The notes below the pieces were generated by a model. That model did no database searches. It was not told the origin of the DNA and was given only the letters and a program-made list of their open reading frames with translations. This document shows, one piece after another, positions 1 to 7,996 of a DNA stretch of 64,000 nucleotides (positions within the stretch are counted from its first letter, which is position 1; each line of letters starts with the position of its first letter). The DNA comes from an uncultured Desulfuromusa sp. GTDB lineage: Bacteria; Desulfobacterota; Desulfuromonadia; Desulfuromonadales; Geopsychrobacteraceae. The translations under genes and the position numbers were made by a program. The DNA is taken from assembly GCF_963675815.1 (NCBI RefSeq), contig NZ_OY776574.1:1420001-1484000 (forward strand). Direction: 5' to 3'.

Positions 1-181
1 CTCCGGACGTTGTTGTCACCACTGCGTTCTGCTGTATTTCTTCGATAATTCCGAGACACATGGCCTCAAGAACATCATCGCGATAACCAAGGACATCCCC
101 GTTGACGCTGGTCTGTACATGAGTACAAGTGGCAATATGGGCTCGAATTTTCCCGGCCATACTCTCTTTAGTCATTGCCAT
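1..181 (-). CDS. Phage tail-region protein, partial (C-terminus off the window)
   Basis: This is the first 60 codons of a gene that runs off the left edge. The ATG shares its A with the TGA stop of the baseplate V gene, so the two are translationally coupled. The visible part contains an AMCLGIIEEIQQNAVVTT-like stretch. From memory it resembles a small conserved protein found beside baseplate V in Mu/P2-like tails, but I cannot name its function. An alternative start is the ATG two codons in. Confidence 0.7.
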   Translation of the reverse strand, partial: MAMTKESMAGKIRAHIATCTHVQTSVNGDVLGYRDDVLEAMCLGIIEEIQQNAVVTTTSG

Positions 182-705
182 CAGAACGATTCCTTAACCG
201 TTGGTGATATATGAGGATGAGGCATACCGGTAAAGCTGCAAAGACAGTCGCCTTGCACCGATCCTTTAACCCCGCCGCCGTCTTTACCGATTATTTCCAC
301 CGTGTCCTTGCCGATGACTGTGACCTTTCCTTCAGCAGAGACCGTCAATGCCCCGGAGTCGCGGTGATGTTCAACAAAACTGCCATTGGCAAACGTGATT
401 TTCCGTATATTCTCATCAGCTGCCGGGGCCGGATGATCCGTGCAATAAATAGCCGGGAGAACAATCCCACGAGCCGGATCACCACCGGGAGACAACACCA
501 TCACTTGTTCCCTTGGTTCCGGAGCCCACCAGTCCCGATCATTACCAGCCCGCCCAGTAAACCAGGGGAGCCAGTCTGTTTTCATGGAGCCACAGTCAAT
601 CCGTACCCGGGCTTTTTCTGCATCAAGTTCAGCCACAGTGCCAACCATCAACAAACTTTCTATCATCCGCTCCAATGCGGCTATGCGTTGTTGCAAATCA
701 ATCAT
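181..705 (-). CDS. Phage baseplate assembly protein V (gpV/Gp45 family)
   Basis: This 174-residue protein has an N-terminal helix (residues 1-20), a GTVAELDAEKARVRI OB-fold opening typical of gpV, then a glycine-rich beta domain ending in histidines (GMPHPHI), which in spike proteins often cap the needle and bind metal. In the family it forms the membrane-piercing spike at the centre of the baseplate. Its presence points to a contractile tail although the head genes are lambda-like. It lies directly after the tail terminator-like gene and overlaps the next gene by one base. Confidence 0.85.
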   Translation of the reverse strand: MIDLQQRIAALERMIESLLMVGTVAELDAEKARVRIDCGSMKTDWLPWFTGRAGNDRDWWAPEPREQVMVLSPGGDPARGIVLPAIYCTDHPAPAADENIRKITFANGSFVEHHRDSGALTVSAEGKVTVIGKDTVEIIGKDGGGVKGSVQGDCLCSFTGMPHPHISPTVKESF

Positions 706-1224
706 TTACGGTAACTCCGAAATCAGGTGATAATCTTCGGCATGAGCAAGACCAATGTTGGGAGCAATTCCCAGATAGATTTCAGTCGGGGTGATTCCTT
801 CACCATTCCAGATCGATTCACCCACACGGATTTCATGGGTCCACTCGACCACCCAGACGACATAGCCCATCAGCTCCGGCTTGAATTCATCAGGAGCGAC
901 CCTGGTTATTTTTCCCGGACCGCACGGCTGGCCAAAGCGACCGGCTTCAAAAATCTTAAGAGACACTGCAACCGCCAGATTTGCGGCATCGAGCTTGGCC
1001 CTTGAGCTGCGCTGTAAAACGATGTAGGCGCTGAATCGGGCCGTAAATGCCAGCTCTCCCGTGCCGGGATCGTCTTCCGGGGAAAGCTCAGATAGCTCGA
1101 TCAACACCGCAGGACTGACAATCTTTTTTGCCAGTTCCGGATATTTTTCACAGGTCGGCAGTTCGGCAACTGTAAAGGCTTCTCTGAGCGTTGTTTCGAT
1201 AGCGTTGTGTAGATCAGTCGTCAT
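706..1224 (-). CDS. Tail terminator / Gp37-like tail completion protein
   Basis: A 172-residue protein between the gpZ-like and baseplate V genes. Position and size fit the tail completion protein of Mu/P2-like phages (Gp37 family), which caps the tail tube before it joins the head. Visible features are an acidic N-terminal helix and a mixed alpha/beta body with a VVWVVEWTHEIRVG strand pair. It overlaps its upstream neighbour by four bases. The exact family is inferred from gene order more than from a motif. Confidence 0.6.
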   Translation of the reverse strand: MTTDLHNAIETTLREAFTVAELPTCEKYPELAKKIVSPAVLIELSELSPEDDPGTGELAFTARFSAYIVLQRSSRAKLDAANLAVAVSLKIFEAGRFGQPCGPGKITRVAPDEFKPELMGYVVWVVEWTHEIRVGESIWNGEGITPTEIYLGIAPNIGLAHAEDYHLISELP

Positions 1225-1763
1225 TTGTACCAGCCCATTTCAAATTTCAATTCATGTTCAAAAATCTCCGCCAGTTTCAGTTCAGCGGGGCGCTCATATT
1301 TTTCAAGAAGTTGTTCCATTTCTTCTGCAATCGGCAATTGCATCTTGATTACGGGGAAGCGTCTTTTATCTTTCCTTTTCCAAACCTTTGGCGCATCACC
1401 AAAAACATTGACAAAAAATGCCTTGTCAAAAAAATGCTGATACACCCGCGTCCCTTTCATGCGTCTGGTCTGCCTGGGCTTACCCAGCAAATGAGCATCA
1501 ATAGGATTCACTCCGATCCAGATATTGGCCCAGAGGGTTTTCCCTTCACGGTAAATATGATGCTTAAATCTGCTCTTAATCGCTTTTTGACGAATACCTG
1601 CTACAGTTGCCAACTCTCTTGCCAACTGCGTTTGCAACCAACGTCGTAACCTACGAATTGCCCGGGTTTTGGCTTTATCGATCTGGGTAATCGTTGCCCC
1701 CAAATCAGCAGTCAATTGTTCAACGCTGTGATTAAAATCGATCCCGACCGTTGGCTGACTCAT
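1221..1763 (-). CDS. Minor tail protein Z-like
   Basis: A 180-residue basic protein whose N-terminal helix region (AKTRAIRRLRRWLQTQLARE) and following GIRQKAIKSRF segment match the prophage minor tail protein Z pattern. In lambda gpZ acts late in tail assembly and helps position DNA for ejection. It overlaps both neighbours by four bases, so it is coupled within the head-tail junction block. Length is slightly below lambda gpZ. Confidence 0.75.
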   Translation of the reverse strand: MSQPTVGIDFNHSVEQLTADLGATITQIDKAKTRAIRRLRRWLQTQLARELATVAGIRQKAIKSRFKHHIYREGKTLWANIWIGVNPIDAHLLGKPRQTRRMKGTRVYQHFFDKAFFVNVFGDAPKVWKRKDKRRFPVIKMQLPIAEEMEQLLEKYERPAELKLAEIFEHELKFEMGWYK

Positions 1764-2068
1764 TGCTCATTCACCCGGATCTCTGTAAATTGGTTCTTAC
1801 GCCGGATTGGCTCGGCAAAGACCAGATATTCTGAACCATCCTCACAGGTTAAAAGTGCCCCCTCCCCGATCAGTTCAGCATCTTCCGGCAAGCACAGAAA
1901 AACCGGCTGGCCAATCGCACCGGGCATTGATCCCAGGGCGGTGTCATCTACTCCGTCGTCAAAGATCATGGGGCGGGTAAAGACCGAGCCTTCAGGTGTT
2001 GCGATGGTGACCGGTTCGCCAGAATCGCGGATTTCCATCCGGCAGACTTCCATTGGATCAATAGCCAT
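1760..2068 (-). CDS. Head-tail attachment protein (gpFII-like)
   Basis: A 102-residue mostly beta protein. Size, position between the capsid and gpZ-like genes and a MIFDDGVDDTALG segment fit the FII/head-tail attachment family, which closes the neck and provides the surface for tail docking. It overlaps the next gene by four bases and the preceding one by one. The family call is by context; sequence similarity alone would be weak. Confidence 0.55.
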   Translation of the reverse strand: MAIDPMEVCRMEIRDSGEPVTIATPEGSVFTRPMIFDDGVDDTALGSMPGAIGQPVFLCLPEDAELIGEGALLTCEDGSEYLVFAEPIRRKNQFTEIRVNEQ

Positions 2069-2340
2069 TACTTAATCACCTCTTCGATGGTATCGATCTC
2101 GATCCCGGCGCGAATGGCCAACTGGATCAGCAACACGCGGATCTTTCGTAGCTCTTTCAAGCGCTCATCTTCCGCAGCTTTCAACTTGGCCTGGCACTTT
2201 TCCCGACACGCCTGACACTTTTTTTCGGTCTGATAACGGGTACCAAGGGTCGACCTGCTGTAACCTGCTTTAATCAGTAACGATCCAAGCTGGGCAAGCA
2301 CCCACCAGAAGATCACCTGCATTGCAATTGTCTTGTCCAT
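2068..2340 (-). CDS. Small membrane-anchored phage protein
   Basis: A 90-residue protein with one N-terminal hydrophobic helix (about residues 7-25), then a CQACREKCQAKL cysteine motif within a charged helix predicted to be coiled coil. Nothing identifies a function. The two CxxxC-type pairs could hold a metal or form disulfides if the C-terminus is outside the cytoplasm. A holin or spanin role is conceivable but not supported by any specific motif. Confidence 0.55.
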   Translation of the reverse strand: MDKTIAMQVIFWWVLAQLGSLLIKAGYSRSTLGTRYQTEKKCQACREKCQAKLKAAEDERLKELRKIRVLLIQLAIRAGIEIDTIEEVIK

Positions 2341-2419
2341 TGGCCCCGTCTGTTGCTGTGGTTAAAAGGAAAAAACCCTGGTAACTGCAGGAGAGTACAG
2401 TCACCAGGTAAGTGCTGGC

Positions 2420-2749
2420 CTATTCCTGACCCTTCTTTTCCAAATCGCCCTGGGCTTGGTCAACGACCTCAGAAACCTGATCCTGAGCGTCCTTGATTAT
2501 TTCAGCGGCCTCTTCCTCAGCTGCCTTGATGATCTTTTTTGCCTGCTTTTCGGCGGCAGCAATAATCTCATCCGCTTTCTGCTGTCCGGCAGGTTGACTT
2601 GCCTGCTCCAGGGTTTGCGGCAGACAGGCTTTGTTTGTGTCGATCAACTCTTTTGCAATATCCTTGGCGCAGTCGAATATCCCGGAATCCGTTCCAGGGA
2701 CCCGGTTCTCGCCTTTGTATTTAATCGTTTCCAGTGCGACTATTTTCAC
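2420..2749 (-). CDS. Small phage protein with long acidic/lysine-rich helix
   Basis: A 109-residue protein following the major capsid gene. The N-terminus (MKIVALETIKYKGENRVPGT) looks like the short beta domain found in small head-region proteins, and residues 55-105 form a repetitive Ala/Glu/Lys helix (AAEKQAKKIIKAAEEEAAEI) that should be coiled coil. It may be a head completion or accessory protein. No enzymatic motif is visible. Confidence 0.6.
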   Translation of the reverse strand: MKIVALETIKYKGENRVPGTDSGIFDCAKDIAKELIDTNKACLPQTLEQASQPAGQQKADEIIAAAEKQAKKIIKAAEEEAAEIIKDAQDQVSEVVDQAQGDLEKKGQE

Positions 2750-2807
2750 AATAAGACCTCGCTTTTAATGGGGATCCGGGACTGATTCTCATCTGCCCCG
2801 GAAGGAA

Positions 2808-3983
2808 TTAAACAACCTTGGCGGAAACAAATGCATCCGGTTGCAGCAATGCCGGCAACGGCGCTGACTGCACCAGAATGTAACGCACGGACGGATCTTC
2901 TTTTTCCCAGCTTTTGGGGAAACGTTTGACGGCAAAGTTCCCGGCTTTCAGGTCCTGAATCATGCCGTAGAGTTTTTTGTTCTTCGCGGCACTGCTCCCC
3001 AGCCAGAACTTGTCAGCAGGGACATAGGGTTGCGTATTACCGTCATCATCGGTGTACCAGGATTGGTAGGTGTAGAGGTCGACGTTGACACCGATATCCC
3101 GGTAAGTGCCGACAAAGGTCACACCTTCCGGCAGCAGCGTCGGATCGATCTTGCCCTGCTCGATATTCTTGTTGTCGAGTTTTGCAGTCACTTTCGGATG
3201 GTTGATAAATGCCGCCATGGCATCGGTGCCCGCAACGGCAATACCGGAGACAACTCCGGAGTCCTTGGCGTTCAATTCGCACCAGGCGCGAATATCAGCG
3301 CCCGGATCACTGTTGACGGTATCGGACCAAAGGTCTGTCCCCGTCAGGGTGATCTTGTGGGTGCCGTTCATCTGGAAATCAATCGAAGTGTCGACGCCAT
3401 CCCCTTGGATAATCACTGCGCCGGTATCCAGTTCCTGGGCAGCCATCCACTCTTCACGGGCCATGATTTCGTCATCAGCTTCAGCCAACAGCTTTCCGGT
3501 TTTTTCCGCCAGGCGCTGGCCATGATTTTTTCCACCTGCGTAGATGGTTTCTCCCGTCGATGGGGCATTAAGATCGGAAGGGTCAAGGGCTTTGAGCGGC
3601 TTCACATAAGGAGGCTCGAAGGTTTTCATGACCCGGCCGTCTTTTTCCATCAGCTTGCCGGCAACCACCGGAGCAACAAACGGAGCCAGACGTCGCTTGC
3701 CTTTAATAATTTCAATATCAACAGCCTTGGTGCCGAAAACTTCTTCACCTCTGAAAAAGGTTCGCAGCAGAAACGTTGTCGCACCTTTGCGCTCATCAAG
3801 GGCAGCCATCATGGTACGTGATTTAAACAGACTGACATTCCCAAGCAGCAATGGAGCCGCTTTTCCGGCATCGTCCAACCCGGCAATGTGGGGCAAGCTG
3901 TCAGCAAATACGGGTACGCCGATAAACGCCATAACGACGCCGATCAGCACAACCAGGGACGAAATGAGTGCAAACTTTCTCAT
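2808..3983 (-). CDS. Major capsid protein (lambda gpE family) with hydrophobic N-terminus
   Basis: A 391-residue protein of the phage_cap_E (lambda gpE, HK97-fold) family, placed as expected after the decoration protein. Supporting segments are the TTFLLRTFF start of the conserved core, an FE.PYVKPLKALDP loop and a C-terminal LVQSAPLPALLQPD. It builds the procapsid shell. The odd feature is a typical secretion-signal-like N-terminus: MRK, then about 16 hydrophobic residues, then VFADS, before the core begins. The ATG has an AGGAGA-type ribosome site, so the extension is probably translated. It may be removed by the prohead protease or may tether precursors to the membrane. Confidence 0.9.
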   Translation of the reverse strand: MRKFALISSLVVLIGVVMAFIGVPVFADSLPHIAGLDDAGKAAPLLLGNVSLFKSRTMMAALDERKGATTFLLRTFFRGEEVFGTKAVDIEIIKGKRRLAPFVAPVVAGKLMEKDGRVMKTFEPPYVKPLKALDPSDLNAPSTGETIYAGGKNHGQRLAEKTGKLLAEADDEIMAREEWMAAQELDTGAVIIQGDGVDTSIDFQMNGTHKITLTGTDLWSDTVNSDPGADIRAWCELNAKDSGVVSGIAVAGTDAMAAFINHPKVTAKLDNKNIEQGKIDPTLLPEGVTFVGTYRDIGVNVDLYTYQSWYTDDDGNTQPYVPADKFWLGSSAAKNKKLYGMIQDLKAGNFAVKRFPKSWEKEDPSVRYILVQSAPLPALLQPDAFVSAKVV

Positions 3984-4013
3984 GATCTAGTCTCCTTCGG
4001 GGTTAATTGCGGA

Positions 4014-4379
4014 TCAGGCCGCTACAGTTTTTTTGATAAAAATCGACAGATCGCGCAACGCATCACGATGTGTATCTGCCGTGTCTGTCCCACCAAATGT
4101 CAGGGAACGCTCGGTGAACTCGCCAGCCAGATATAACGGAGCAACAGCGTCTCCGGCTGAAGCATCAACATCTTGAGCCAGCACGGCCACCGGGGCTTGG
4201 ATTGACGCGGTACCACTGGCAGAATCGACAATAACCAGCTTGTTGTCATTGCCGCTGTCTTTAGCCAGCACGGTCCCGCGAACCAGAGTTTGACCGGTCA
4301 GAATGGTTCCATCACCGGTCACCAGCGGGAAATCGCCCGCGATCAGGTTGTCAGGGGTGTAAGTTTCGAGATCAGCCAT
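4014..4379 (-). CDS. Head decoration protein (lambda gpD family)
   Basis: A 121-residue protein with the LIAGDFPLVTG and TLVRGTVLAKD strands and ILAQDVDA-like centre (here VLAQDVDASAG) that mark the HDPD/gpD family. Trimers stabilise the expanded capsid at threefold sites during packaging. It lies between the protease/scaffold and capsid genes exactly as in lambda. The ribosome site GGAGGATATCAAT precedes the ATG. Confidence 0.88.
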   Translation of the reverse strand: MADLETYTPDNLIAGDFPLVTGDGTILTGQTLVRGTVLAKDSGNDNKLVIVDSASGTASIQAPVAVLAQDVDASAGDAVAPLYLAGEFTERSLTFGGTDTADTHRDALRDLSIFIKKTVAA

Positions 4380-4411
4380 ATTGATATCCTCCTAAAGGAT
4401 TGGTTGCGGCC

Positions 4412-4792
4412 TTAGCCTTTGTTCATTCCGGAAACGAGACCAGAGACGTTTTCCTGGGTCTCTCTTGCTTCAGCGTCGTCATCTCCAGGCTCTGCAGCAT
4501 TGGGGGCCTTTGGCGCCTCGGCTACAATCTTTTTGTGGGTGGTTTGGCGCAGTTGGTTCTCTGCTTGATTGACGGCCAGAGCTGCTTCTGCTCCGGTGGT
4601 TTTGCCATCGGCAGCAAGTGCTTCGATCAGTTCTTCATGGCCGGGGATCAGGGCCGCACGAACAGCTTTGACCCGCTCGACTTCGGCTGTGATTCCGGCA
4701 GCAAGGCCTTCGGCATGACCGGTCTTATGACCTTCGGCAACCAGCGCAGCACACTGTTCCGGGTACTTCTCTTTCATTTCTTTGAGATCCAT
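4412..4792 (-). CDS. Internal in-frame scaffold protein (Nu3-like)
   Basis: Codon 297 of the protease gene is an ATG preceded by a perfect AGGAGG seven bases upstream, in the middle of an otherwise uninterrupted reading frame. The 126-residue product starts MDLKEMKEKYPEQC and is almost entirely helical. This copies the lambda C/Nu3 nested arrangement, where the short form is the scaffold and the long form the protease. The strength of the site is direct evidence; the role follows from the family. Confidence 0.75.
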   Translation of the reverse strand: MDLKEMKEKYPEQCAALVAEGHKTGHAEGLAAGITAEVERVKAVRAALIPGHEELIEALAADGKTTGAEAALAVNQAENQLRQTTHKKIVAEAPKAPNAAEPGDDDAEARETQENVSGLVSGMNKG

Positions 4793-5680
4793 CGTGTTAC
4801 CTCCTGTAATAATTGTTTTATGGGCAGAAAAACCAACAGTGGTCTTGCCACCGAATTTCTGTTGCATTGTTTCAACTACCTCTTCAAACGATCCGATACG
4901 ATCAGCTAGCCCGGCATCAACAGCATCAGCCCCTATAAAGACACCGCCCTGACCAAACTCAGATCGCACTCGCTCATCAGAGACGCCACGATGTTTTGCA
5001 ACTTTTGCGATAAAAACATCTGCAAGCGCATCGACCTCAGCTTTAATCAATGATCTTCCCTCTTCTGTCTTTAGATCTGGTCTCTTGTTTGGACTGGCAG
5101 AAGATACAATCTCAATTGTTTCAATTCCTTCCGCCGCTTTAGCTTTGCTGTCATCCTGGTAGGTTGCCACGACACCGATAGAACCAAGACAGGCAGTTTC
5201 ATCGACAATAATTTCCTGACAACCGCTGATATCCCAATAAGCTGCACTGGCTGCAGTTCCTCCAACATAGGCATAGACCGGCTTGATTTTTCTGGCTTGG
5301 TAAACCATGTCGGAATATTCGTTGGTTCCATTGACCTGACCACCAGGAGAATCTGGCCAGAGCAAAATTGATTTGACTGATTTTTCCTGCAGTGCCTTTT
5401 GAAAATCGAGAGTCAACAACCCCAGGGACGTTGCACCAGAAAACTCGGTAAACAAGTTGGCATAACGGAAGATTGGCCCACTGATCGGGACAACCGCAAC
5501 ATTGCCACGCATCTCAACCTGACGTGTTCCAGGAAGTTCTTCTCCCAGTTTTGCCTTGAGTGCATCCAAATCACCTTCACGGTTGGCGATGGCAAGAATT
5601 GTGCGCAAGCCAGGCTCGGTAATTGCCCAACGCTCAGCCATTATCGCCTGTAAAGCTGTTTTTCTAATTCTGTCAGTCAT
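4412..5680 (-). CDS. Prohead protease of the S49 (SppA/lambda C) family fused to scaffold
   Basis: A 422-residue protein. Residues 55-270 are an S49 peptidase: PISGPIF, SPGGQV, and GGTAASAAYW with the likely nucleophile Ser145, followed by the GSIGV strand. The C-terminal third is charged, helical and Ala/Glu-rich, as in lambda C/Nu3 scaffolds. The enzyme matures the prohead and degrades the scaffold. It overlaps the portal stop by four bases. A second ribosome-binding site inside the gene gives a separate scaffold protein (see next entry). Confidence 0.9.
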   Translation of the reverse strand: MTDRIRKTALQAIMAERWAITEPGLRTILAIANREGDLDALKAKLGEELPGTRQVEMRGNVAVVPISGPIFRYANLFTEFSGATSLGLLTLDFQKALQEKSVKSILLWPDSPGGQVNGTNEYSDMVYQARKIKPVYAYVGGTAASAAYWDISGCQEIIVDETACLGSIGVVATYQDDSKAKAAEGIETIEIVSSASPNKRPDLKTEEGRSLIKAEVDALADVFIAKVAKHRGVSDERVRSEFGQGGVFIGADAVDAGLADRIGSFEEVVETMQQKFGGKTTVGFSAHKTIITGGNTMDLKEMKEKYPEQCAALVAEGHKTGHAEGLAAGITAEVERVKAVRAALIPGHEELIEALAADGKTTGAEAALAVNQAENQLRQTTHKKIVAEAPKAPNAAEPGDDDAEARETQENVSGLVSGMNKG

Positions 5681-7275
5681 TCGACTGTCTCCTCTTGTTT
5701 TTGCTGCTGAGCAACAACCGGTTCCTGCAATCCATCATCCACCCGCCGCTGCACTTCTTTTCTGCGTTGCTGATGGGTGGCCAGGGCATCGCCACCGTCG
5801 TATCCCGCTTTTTCTTCCGTCATGCTGGTCAACCCGATATCGGTCCGCTCACGGACGGCTTTGGCTTCGACCAGTTCATTGATCTGCCCTTTACCGGGAC
5901 CATGCCAGCGCGCACCCAGATAGGCTTGCCGGATCAGTGGGTTGGCAAAATAACCAGGGGCAGGGCGCCGGCCAGACGCAACCGCTTCATCCAGCCAGGA
6001 GAAATAAACGAGATCACAGTAACCACGGGACAGCTTTGCCCGCCGCTTCAGGTACATGCGCCAGGCTTCGTTGATTGCGCCACGGCTGGCGGAATAACTT
6101 TTATTGAAAACTTTGAGAACAATTTCGTATGGCATTTCAATGCCGACGGAGACTTCTTTGACGATGGCCAAGAAGAACGGCTCGAATGCACCGTTGGGGC
6201 GGTTTGGGTTGGCCGTTTCAATAGATTCGCCTTCCGCCAGGTCGACAATCAGTCCGCTGCCCATGGCTATTGGTTGTTTGTCTTTGTCGGGAGCCTGCTT
6301 TGTGAGGGCCGGAGCACCGGGGCGGATCGGACCCGGCGCCGGAGCCCCAGATAAACCGGGAATTCCCTGACCGTTTTCGGTCTTGATGAAGACGGTAAAC
6401 AGCGAACTGATCACTGCGGCCATCAGCTCAGCTTCGGTGAGTTTGCTCAACTGTTTCAGCGGTTCAACCACGGGAGCCAACAACGGTACCCCGCGAGACT
6501 GGTCCGGGCGCAGCATGTTATAGAAATGAATCACATTGCGGCGCCCGGTTTCTGCACCAAAGAATGGGATTTTGTCCCACTCTTTTGCTTGATAGGTTGA
6601 GTTTCCCGGGTGATGCTTCAGAATGTGGCAATATTCCGGAGCTCCATCGTCATCACGCTGGATACCACCGGAGCACTTATCGGTATCCAGAGCATCGTTC
6701 TCGTTGCAAACCCGATCCGCTTCAACCATGGATAATTTCAGACCATAGAGGTCTCCGGGCCGCTTTTTATAAGAGAGGACCGTAAAGACATCGCCATTTT
6801 CCAGCATTTGCCGGAACGCAAGTTCCTGCATGTCGTAGAAATTGAGGGTGCGACGCAAGTCACAGTTCAATGCCCAATGGTTGAATTCCCGTTCCGTGGC
6901 AGATTCCCAGGCATCAGCTTGTTCATCAGTCAAATTCAGCAGTTCACGGTCAATGGCACACTGCAAGGTCAGACCGGAACCCACCACGCTAGTGACAATT
7001 GTTGAAACAGCTCCGGCAGCCATCGGGGTGTTGCGGATGAGATCGCGGGAGTGTTCGCGCAGTGCCGGCAGGTCGGACAGGGTATCAGCATCAGCGCTGC
7101 CGCCACCGGTGATCCAGTTCATCAAACTGCGACGGCCTTTGTCGGCACCGATATAGCCACCGCCCAAGGCCATCATTTCTTTGGCCAGCATCCTCTGAGC
7201 ACCACGAACCGGGCTGAAATAGGTGATTGTCCGGTCTAGCAGAGACGGTTTTACGGCAACTACAGAATCACTCAC
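5677..7275 (-). CDS. Portal protein (lambda gpB family)
   Basis: A 532-residue lambda-type portal. Family features are the N-terminal SLLDRTITYFSPVRG, HSRDLIRNTPMAAGAVSTI, the central RGVPLLAPVVEPLKQLSKL and the late SYSASRGAINEAWR segment. Twelve copies form the ring through which DNA enters the head. I choose the GTG start at 7275 because it overlaps the TGA of the upstream joining gene (ATGTGA) and matches the family N-terminus; the frame stays open upstream to 7422 but that part overlaps the neighbour and has no homologous look. Confidence 0.9.
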   Translation of the reverse strand: MSDSVVAVKPSLLDRTITYFSPVRGAQRMLAKEMMALGGGYIGADKGRRSLMNWITGGGSADADTLSDLPALREHSRDLIRNTPMAAGAVSTIVTSVVGSGLTLQCAIDRELLNLTDEQADAWESATEREFNHWALNCDLRRTLNFYDMQELAFRQMLENGDVFTVLSYKKRPGDLYGLKLSMVEADRVCNENDALDTDKCSGGIQRDDDGAPEYCHILKHHPGNSTYQAKEWDKIPFFGAETGRRNVIHFYNMLRPDQSRGVPLLAPVVEPLKQLSKLTEAELMAAVISSLFTVFIKTENGQGIPGLSGAPAPGPIRPGAPALTKQAPDKDKQPIAMGSGLIVDLAEGESIETANPNRPNGAFEPFFLAIVKEVSVGIEMPYEIVLKVFNKSYSASRGAINEAWRMYLKRRAKLSRGYCDLVYFSWLDEAVASGRRPAPGYFANPLIRQAYLGARWHGPGKGQINELVEAKAVRERTDIGLTSMTEEKAGYDGGDALATHQQRRKEVQRRVDDGLQEPVVAQQQKQEETVE

Positions 7276-7505
7276 ATCGGGCACCCCGCATTGACACGTC
7301 TGGTACCTGAAAGGCGAGAGACTTCGCGGGTCCAATAGTTGATCTGTTTGTTGATTTCGGTGAGGGAGGGCATTTCCTTGGCATTTTTTTGCCCACCACG
7401 GGTGGAGGTGTAAGACTGGCAATCGTAATCCAGGCTCATCTGCAGGTATTTATCGAGCTGTGCTTGAGCTTGTTCGAGAGTTACTGTTGCCACGTTTGCT
7501 CCCAC
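7272..7505 (-). CDS. Head-tail joining protein (gpW/DUF6148-like)
   Basis: A 77-residue protein with a helical N-terminus (LEQAQAQLDKYLQMSL), a QSYTS..GG loop and a C-terminal EINKQINYWTREVSRL helix. This pattern is that of the short gpW-like joining proteins lying between terminase and portal genes. In lambda gpW closes the portal after packaging. Its last codons overlap the portal start. Confidence 0.75.
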   Translation of the reverse strand: MGANVATVTLEQAQAQLDKYLQMSLDYDCQSYTSTRGGQKNAKEMPSLTEINKQINYWTREVSRLSGTRRVNAGCPM

Positions 7506-7664
7506 AAATAAAAAAAGCGCCTTAGTTTCAATCCACGCCCGGTGAAGGGCGACAGGAAAACTAGTTCGCTTTCTTATTTTGTGAATATCGGGAGAGCCCG
7601 CAACAGGTTTTTTTGAAAAAAAGTGAAAAAAGTTTTAACTCACTGGAATAACTTTGGAAAAAAA
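7506..7664 (-). other. Non-coding gap in the late operon carrying the CRISPR-like unit
   Basis: No reading frame with a ribosome site is seen here. Beyond the repeat unit, the segment is AT-rich with several T-runs on the minus strand. A weak promoter could be read on the minus strand just upstream of the repeat (TTGCGG, about 18 bases, then AAATAA). The late genes on either side are otherwise tightly packed, so an RNA product is the simplest reason for the gap. Confidence 0.5.
7525..7553 (-). repeat. Solitary type I-C-like CRISPR repeat unit in the prophage (candidate RNA anti-CRISPR)
   Basis: One 29-base unit in the only sizeable gap of the late operon. On the minus strand it begins GTCGCCC, has a TTCACC loop closed by GGGCG, and ends GTGGATTGAAAC. 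Type I-C repeats share the GTCGC start, the GC stem and this GTGGATTGAAAC end, which is the crRNA 5' handle region; the usual length is 32, so three bases are missing around the loop. No second copy or spacer array is present, and no cas gene lies nearby. Directly after the unit comes TAAGGCGC and seven Ts. Phage-borne single repeats of this kind (Racr) are known to titrate Cas proteins. Function here is inferred. Confidence 0.75.
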
Positions 7665-7982
7665 TTATTTTTCAACGCTATAAACATGTTCAAGAACTGC
7701 TTTTGCAACGGCATCAACGCAGGATGGCGGCCTGTGGCACTGTATCCCTTGCAGCGTTTTGACCAGATCGGCTGGATCCACACCACTGCGCAAACCAATA
7801 GATATTGATCGACCAAGCCCTTCCATGATGGCTGATCCGCAGCCGCCGCTTTTACCGAGTTTGGCAAAAACTTCAAATAGCTGGCCATCCTGATCGTTGC
7901 AGGTCACATAAACGCAACCGCAGCCGGTAGAAATTTCGTAGGTTGCCCCGGTCAGCTTTCTTTGTCGTGGTGATTTTGTCAT
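7665..7982 (-). CDS. TSCPD-domain protein (ribonucleotide reductase C-terminal-like)
   Basis: A protein of 105 residues. STGCGCVYVTCNDQDG, FAKLGKSGGCGSAIMEGLGR and LKSGVDP-type (GLRSGVDPADLV) segments and a late RPPSCVDAVAKA match the TSCPD domain found at the end of class II ribonucleotide reductases and as stand-alone proteins. The conserved cysteines may bind metal or shuttle electrons. I prefer the ATG at 7982, which has AGGA upstream; a GTG at 7997 is the alternative and would touch the terminase stop. A role in nucleotide supply during lytic growth is inferred. Confidence 0.8.
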   Translation of the reverse strand: MTKSPRQRKLTGATYEISTGCGCVYVTCNDQDGQLFEVFAKLGKSGGCGSAIMEGLGRSISIGLRSGVDPADLVKTLQGIQCHRPPSCVDAVAKAVLEHVYSVEK

Positions 7983-7996
7983 TATTCCTGTCCTCA

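Noticed and set aside
3030..3821. A 263-codon plus-strand frame inside the capsid gene
   Set aside because: It is the antisense shadow of the major capsid gene, which is certain by family.
7525..7553. A true CRISPR array at this site
   Set aside because: There is only one unit and no repeat at a 60-70 base interval on either side; no cas gene is in the window.
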